Below are positions 59,962 to 64,000 of a stretch of DNA of 64,000 nucleotides, in pieces. The translations under genes and the position numbers were made by a program. How positions within the stretch are numbered: the stretch's first letter is position 1; every line of letters starts with the position of its first letter. The notes beneath the pieces were generated by a model. The model ran no database searches, had not been told where the DNA came from, and saw nothing but the letters and a program-made list of their open reading frames with translations. Origin of the DNA: Candidatus Nitrotoga sp. SPKER (GTDB lineage: Bacteria > Pseudomonadota > Gammaproteobacteria > Burkholderiales > Gallionellaceae); contig QFXG01000015.1 of the NCBI GenBank assembly GCA_003402285.1, positions 62,001-126,000 of the forward strand, written 5' to 3'.

Positions 59962-60065
59962 TGGATACCTTTAATAATTCTGAATTCGTCATTTCCGTGA
60001 ACGTTCAATCAAAAAGTCGAATCCTCGCTTTTATTGTGACAACGGCATTTTTAGAGGTTCTTTAA
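59961..60065 (+). CDS. doubly coupled small ORF between nuoD and nuoE (34 residues, hypothetical)
   Basis: A 34-residue unrecognised ORF. It starts inside the nuoD stop (TGATG) and its own stop overlaps the nuoE ATG (TAATG). GGAG lies about 13 bp before its start. The C-terminal half (RILAFIVTTAFLEVL) is hydrophobic enough to form a helix. It fits the gap exactly, as coupled operon members do, but its small size makes chance possible. Confidence 0.4.
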   Translation: MDTFNNSEFVISVNVQSKSRILAFIVTTAFLEVL

Positions 60066-60544
60066 TGCTATCCGAGCAAGTTCGAGAAAAAACAGATCGT
60101 GAGCTGAAGAAGTATCCGCCCGATCGAAAACAATCTGCAGTGATGTCTGCATTGCGTTTCATTCAAGATGAAAAGGGCTGGATAAACACCGAGGATATGG
60201 CCGATGTTGCGGCCTATCTCGACATGCCACAGATGAGTGTGTATGAAGTGGCGACTTTTTATAACATGTATAACCTGAAGCCCATGGGGCGGCACACACT
60301 TACGGTATGTACTAATCTGTCCTGCCAATTAGTGGGTGCCACGGAAACATTAAATTATATTAAAAACAAGCTGGGAATCGGAGTGGGTGAAGTGACAGCT
60401 GATGGTAAGTTCGGTCTGCGTGAAGGTGAATGCCAGAACGTCTGTGATGAGGCACCCCTATTTATGATCAACAACAAAAAGACGTGCGGTCATCTCACTA
60501 AAGAAAAAATCGATCAAATTTTGGCGGAATTGGATAAAGAATGA
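60065..60544 (+). CDS. nuoE: NADH-quinone oxidoreductase subunit E
   Basis: A 159-residue peripheral-arm subunit (24-kDa family) with one [2Fe-2S] cluster. The four Cys ligands are in [11 protein letters not shown] (two) and [13 protein letters not shown] (two). AGAGG precedes the ATG. It overlaps nuoF by 4 nt (ATGA), so the flavoprotein module genes are coupled. Confidence 0.96.
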   Translation: MLSEQVREKTDRELKKYPPDRKQSAVMSALRFIQDEKGWINTEDMADVAAYLDMPQMSVYEVATFYNMYNLKPMGRHTLTVCTNLSCQLVGATETLNYIKNKLGIGVGEVTADGKFGLREGECQNVCDEAPLFMINNKKTCGHLTKEKIDQILAELDKE

Positions 60545-61812
60545 GCACACCCATTCTTCTTAATACCATGCATTTTGACCAACCATGGACGCTGAAAAAC
60601 TACCTCAAAGTAGGTGGCTACCAAGCGCTGCGTAAAATATTGGCAGAAAAAATGACGCCCGAGTCTATCATCACCGAAGTAAAAAATTCCGGCCTGCGCG
60701 GTCGCGGAGGTGCTGGTTTTCCTACCGGCCTGAAATGGAGCTTTATGCCGCGCAACTACCAGGGCGATAAATATCTGGTATGCAATTCTGATGAGGGCGA
60801 GCCGGGTACCTTCAAGGATAGAGACATTCTGCGCTACAACCCACACATTCTCATAGAAGGTATGGCTATCGCCGCCTATACCATGGGAGTTAAGGTAGGT
60901 TACAACTATGTGCACGGCGAGATTTTCGAATCCTATGAACGCATGGAGGCTGCGGGTGAAGAAGCACGTGCAGCGGGCTATCTAGGTGACAACATATTGG
61001 GCAGCGATTTTAGTTTCGACCTACATAATCATCTGGGCTATGGTGCTTACATTTGTGGTGAAGAAACTGCACTGCTCGAATCCCTTGAAGGCAAAAAAGG
61101 TCAGCCGCGTTTCAAACCACCGTTCCCGGCGAGTTTTGGTTTATATGGTAAACCGACTACCATAAACAACACCGAAACCTTCGCCAGCATTCCTTACATT
61201 ATTATTAACGGCGGGCAAAAATTCCTTGAGCTGGGTAGACCAAACAATGGCGGAATTAAATTGTTTTCAATTTCCGGTCACGTTAACAAACCAGGAAATT
61301 TTGAGGTTCCGCTCGGAACGCCTTTCAAAACATTACTGGAAATGGCCGGAGGAATGCGCGGCAACCGTAAGTTAAAAGCCTGTATACCCGGTGGATCTTC
61401 CATGCCAGTTTTACCTGGCGAGATCATGATGGATCTCGATATGGACTATGATTCCATCGCCAAGGCGGGTTCTATGCTAGGTACAGGCGCGATCATCATC
61501 ATGGACGAGACGACCTGTATGGTGCGCGCACTAGAGCGTCTGGCCTATTTTTATTTCGAAGAATCATGTGGTCAATGCACGCCGTGCCGTGAAGGCACGG
61601 GCTGGTTATATCGGATCATAAACCGTATCGAAAAAGGGGAAGGCCGCCCGGAAGATCTAGATCTTTTACTTGACCTATGCGAAAACATTGCCGGCCGCAC
61701 TATTTGCGCGCTTGGTGATGCCGCCGCCTGGCCAGTGCAAGGCTTTCTTAAACATTTCCGTAGCGAGTTTGAATATCACATCGAACACAAACGTTGTTTG
61801 GTGCAAGACTGA
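60541..61812 (+). CDS. nuoF: NADH-quinone oxidoreductase subunit F
   Basis: A 423-residue NADH- and FMN-binding subunit (51-kDa family) of complex I. The nucleotide-binding segments are [13 protein letters not shown] and [14 protein letters not shown], and [19 protein letters not shown] follows. The [4Fe-4S] ligands are in [15 protein letters not shown] with a later Cys in [12 protein letters not shown]. It overlaps nuoE and precedes nuoG by 14 bp. Confidence 0.97.
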   Translation: MSTPILLNTMHFDQPWTLKNYLKVGGYQALRKILAEKMTPESIITEVKNSGLRGRGGAGFPTGLKWSFMPRNYQGDKYLVCNSDEGEPGTFKDRDILRYNPHILIEGMAIAAYTMGVKVGYNYVHGEIFESYERMEAAGEEARAAGYLGDNILGSDFSFDLHNHLGYGAYICGEETALLESLEGKKGQPRFKPPFPASFGLYGKPTTINNTETFASIPYIIINGGQKFLELGRPNNGGIKLFSISGHVNKPGNFEVPLGTPFKTLLEMAGGMRGNRKLKACIPGGSSMPVLPGEIMMDLDMDYDSIAKAGSMLGTGAIIIMDETTCMVRALERLAYFYFEESCGQCTPCREGTGWLYRIINRIEKGEGRPEDLDLLLDLCENIAGRTICALGDAAAWPVQGFLKHFRSEFEYHIEHKRCLVQD

Positions 61813-61826
61813 CGGTTAGGTGAGCA

Positions 61827-64000
61827 ATGATTAACATTGAAATTGACGGCAAGCACATTGAAGTCGAAAACGGCTGTTCTGTGATCGATGCAGCGGATCG
61901 ATTGGGTATTTACATCCCCCATTTTTGTTACCACAAGAAATTATCTATCGCGGCTAATTGTCGCATGTGTTTGGTACAGATAGAAAAAGCACCTAAGCCA
62001 CTGCCCGCTTGTGCCACACCAGTGGCCGAAGGCATGAAGGTTTTTACTGCTTCCGAACAAGCTGTAAAAGCGCAAAAAGGCGTAATGGAATTCTTGCTGA
62101 TTAATCATCCATTGGATTGCCCAATATGTGATCAGGGCGGGGAATGTGAGTTACAGGATCTAGCAGTCGGTTACGGTGGCAGTGCCTCGCGTTACAGCGA
62201 AGAGAAACGCGTCGTGTTACACAAGGACATCGGCCCTTTGGTAGCTGCCGAAGAGATGAGCCGCTGTATCAACTGTACCCGTTGCGTGCGTTTCGGCACC
62301 GAAATTGGTGGGGCAACAGAGCTGGGACAAGCTTTCCGAGGTGAACATGCGGAAATTATGGCTTTCATGTCTGACACGGTAGATTCCGAATTATCCGGTA
62401 ATATGATAGACCTCTGTCCGGTCGGCGCACTTACCAGCAAACCATTTCGCTATAGTGCCCGCACTTGGGAGTTATCGCGCCGTAAGTCTATTAGTCCGCA
62501 TGATAGCTTGGGTTCGAACCTAGCGGTGCAGGTCAAAAACAACCACGTGATGCGTGTCCTGCCGATTGAGAATGAAGATATCAATGAGTGTTGGCTATCC
62601 GATAAAGATCGCTTTAGCTACGAAGGATTGAATTCGACTGAACGTCTTACCAAGCCGATGATCAAGCAAGGTGGAAAATGGCTGGAAGTAGAGTGGCAAG
62701 TCGCGCTGGAGTATGTAACTAACGGACTGCGCCAAATTGTTCATAAAGCGGGTGCAGAGCACATAGGCGCATTAGCCACGCCACATTCCACACTGGAAGA
62801 ACTGTATTTATTGCAGAAACTGGTGCGCGGCTTAGGCAGCCATAACGTGGATTTCCGTCTACGGCAATCTGATTTCAGCGCCGACAGCAAACAGACAGGT
62901 GCACCTTGGCTAGGTATGGCAGTGGCAGATATTAATCATGTTGACCGCTTCCTGTTAGTGGGCAGTTTCTTGCGCAAAGACCATCCACTACTGGCGTCAC
63001 GCGTGCGTCAGGCAACGAAAAAAGGCGCGCAAGTTAATCTAATACATGCTACCGATGACGATCTGCTAATGCCTCTCGCCAACAAGGAGATCGTTCCACC
63101 AACCGAAATGACGACGGTATTGGCACAAGTGTTGAAGGCGCTAGCCATAACCAAGCAGGCAACACTGGATACTAGCGTACAAGAAGCTGTACAGTCTGTA
63201 ACACTGTCAGCCAGCGCGCAAGCAATGGCTGACAGTCTCGCCAGCGGTGAGCGTGTTGCCATTTTGCTCGGCAACTTCGCACAGCAGCATCCACAAGCAT
63301 CACAACTACAACTCCTGGCGCAGCACATTGCCGCACTCTGCGGAGCAACGTTTGGCTTCTTAGGCGAAGCAGCCAATAGTGTAGGCGGGTATTTGGCGCA
63401 AGCGGTGCCATTCGTCGGTACTGCACATGGCATGAATGCATCCACAATGCTAGCCGCTCCGCGCAAAGCTTATATCTTGCTGAATGTAGAAGCAGAACTG
63501 GATACGCACAATCCGCAGCAGGCATTAGCTGCAATGAATGCAGCAGACATGGTTGTAGCGTTAAGCGCTTACAAGCACCATGCTACCGAATACGCCGATG
63601 TGTTATTGCCAATTGCTCCATTTACTGAAACCTCCGGGACTTTTGTCAGCTCTGAAGGCCGTGCGCAAAGCTTCAAAGGCACAGTCCAGCCATCAGGCGA
63701 AGCGCGTCCAGCATGGAAGGTACTCCGCGTCTTGGGAAACATGCTGAATATATCTGGTTTTGATTACAACAACAGCGAAACAGTTCGCGATGAAGCGCTG
63801 GGCAGCGCAGACGTGTCTGCCAAACTTGGCAACATCTTGCATGGTATGACGGCGCAAGCTACAACTTGGAATGTCGCTGAATTACAGCGCGTCAGCGATG
63901 TACCAATTTATGCCGCTGATGCCATTGTACGCCGCGCCGCTTCGCTACAAAAAACCCGCGATGCCGCCACTCCACGTGCACTAATGCATAGCGTGGAACT
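61827..64000 (+). CDS. nuoG: NADH-quinone oxidoreductase subunit G, 3' end outside window
   Basis: The 75-kDa-type subunit of complex I; 724 residues are visible and the C-terminus lies beyond the window. The N-terminal [2Fe-2S] ferredoxin domain has HFCYHKKLSIAANCRMCLVQ. His-Cys3 and [4Fe-4S] ligands follow in NHPLDCPICDQGGECELQD and MSRCINCTRCVRFG with a later LCPVGALTS. The rest is the molybdopterin-oxidoreductase-like fold without cofactor. The ATG at 61827 gives the conserved MINIEIDGK start. The frame stays open to the window edge. Confidence 0.95.
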   Translation, partial: MINIEIDGKHIEVENGCSVIDAADRLGIYIPHFCYHKKLSIAANCRMCLVQIEKAPKPLPACATPVAEGMKVFTASEQAVKAQKGVMEFLLINHPLDCPICDQGGECELQDLAVGYGGSASRYSEEKRVVLHKDIGPLVAAEEMSRCINCTRCVRFGTEIGGATELGQAFRGEHAEIMAFMSDTVDSELSGNMIDLCPVGALTSKPFRYSARTWELSRRKSISPHDSLGSNLAVQVKNNHVMRVLPIENEDINECWLSDKDRFSYEGLNSTERLTKPMIKQGGKWLEVEWQVALEYVTNGLRQIVHKAGAEHIGALATPHSTLEELYLLQKLVRGLGSHNVDFRLRQSDFSADSKQTGAPWLGMAVADINHVDRFLLVGSFLRKDHPLLASRVRQATKKGAQVNLIHATDDDLLMPLANKEIVPPTEMTTVLAQVLKALAITKQATLDTSVQEAVQSVTLSASAQAMADSLASGERVAILLGNFAQQHPQASQLQLLAQHIAALCGATFGFLGEAANSVGGYLAQAVPFVGTAHGMNASTMLAAPRKAYILLNVEAELDTHNPQQALAAMNAADMVVALSAYKHHATEYADVLLPIAPFTETSGTFVSSEGRAQSFKGTVQPSGEARPAWKVLRVLGNMLNISGFDYNNSETVRDEALGSADVSAKLGNILHGMTAQATTWNVAELQRVSDVPIYAADAIVRRAASLQKTRDAATPRALMHSVE

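Overview
This window looks like a chromosomal segment of a betaproteobacterium, probably in the Nitrosomonadales/Gallionellaceae neighbourhood. That placement is inferred from protein style, moderate GC and gene content; no 16S gene is present. Housekeeping genes are intact. They are interrupted by accessory stretches rich in broken genes, insertion sequence remnants and palindromes.

Layout. 1-8.4 kb: glycogen and sugar metabolism (GH57 glycosidase, glgC, divergent glgB, pgi) and an HD-GYP phosphodiesterase. 8.4-14.2 kb: an accessory patch with a Fur-box-like site, a tiny membrane ORF, an intact IS630 element, a decayed IS200-type tnpA, tRNA-Val, gltX and an IS remnant. 14.2-26.5 kb: yciI-bolA-ppiC, purL, NAD(P)HX dehydratase, a spermidine synthase-like protein, a PAS-GGDEF-EAL protein and ppsA. 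26.5-36.5 kb: a LITAF-like zinc-ribbon protein, hicAB, a 26-bp perfect inverted repeat, a four-gene RbbA-type efflux operon and an integrase tail. 36.5-43 kb: recQ, a short accessory region (encapsulated-ferritin homologue, attC-like structure, broken DUF2971 gene, decayed yefM/txe module) and a thioester-reductase-like plus sulfotransferase pair. 43.2-46.2 kb: a degenerate HD-GYP protein translationally coupled to an EAL protein.

46.3-55.4 kb: arsenic resistance (arsR-arsC-acr3), an SDR, two pseudogenes (four-carbon acid sugar kinase, DUF2490) and a chromate locus (chrB-chrA). Behind chrA lies a DUF1259 gene whose first ~20 codons resemble ChrB and which carries an in-frame stop. 55.6-64 kb: tpiA-secG, tRNA-Leu and nuoABCDEFG (nuoG cut by the window edge), with small ORFs in the nuoB/C, nuoC/D and nuoD/E gaps.

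How it fits together. glgB/glgC/GH57, pgi, tpiA and ppsA point to glycogen storage and gluconeogenic flux. The nuo operon is respiratory complex I. Four c-di-GMP proteins (two HD-GYP, one GGDEF-EAL, one EAL) suggest active c-di-GMP signalling. Arsenate, chromate and broad efflux functions fit a metal-exposed habitat. The most interesting items are the ferritin homologue with no cargo peptide and no encapsulin in view, the metal-ligand-poor HD-GYP/EAL pair, the reductase/sulfotransferase pair, the ChrB-DUF1259 chimera, the coupled small ORFs in the nuo operon and the long perfect inverted repeat beside the efflux operon.
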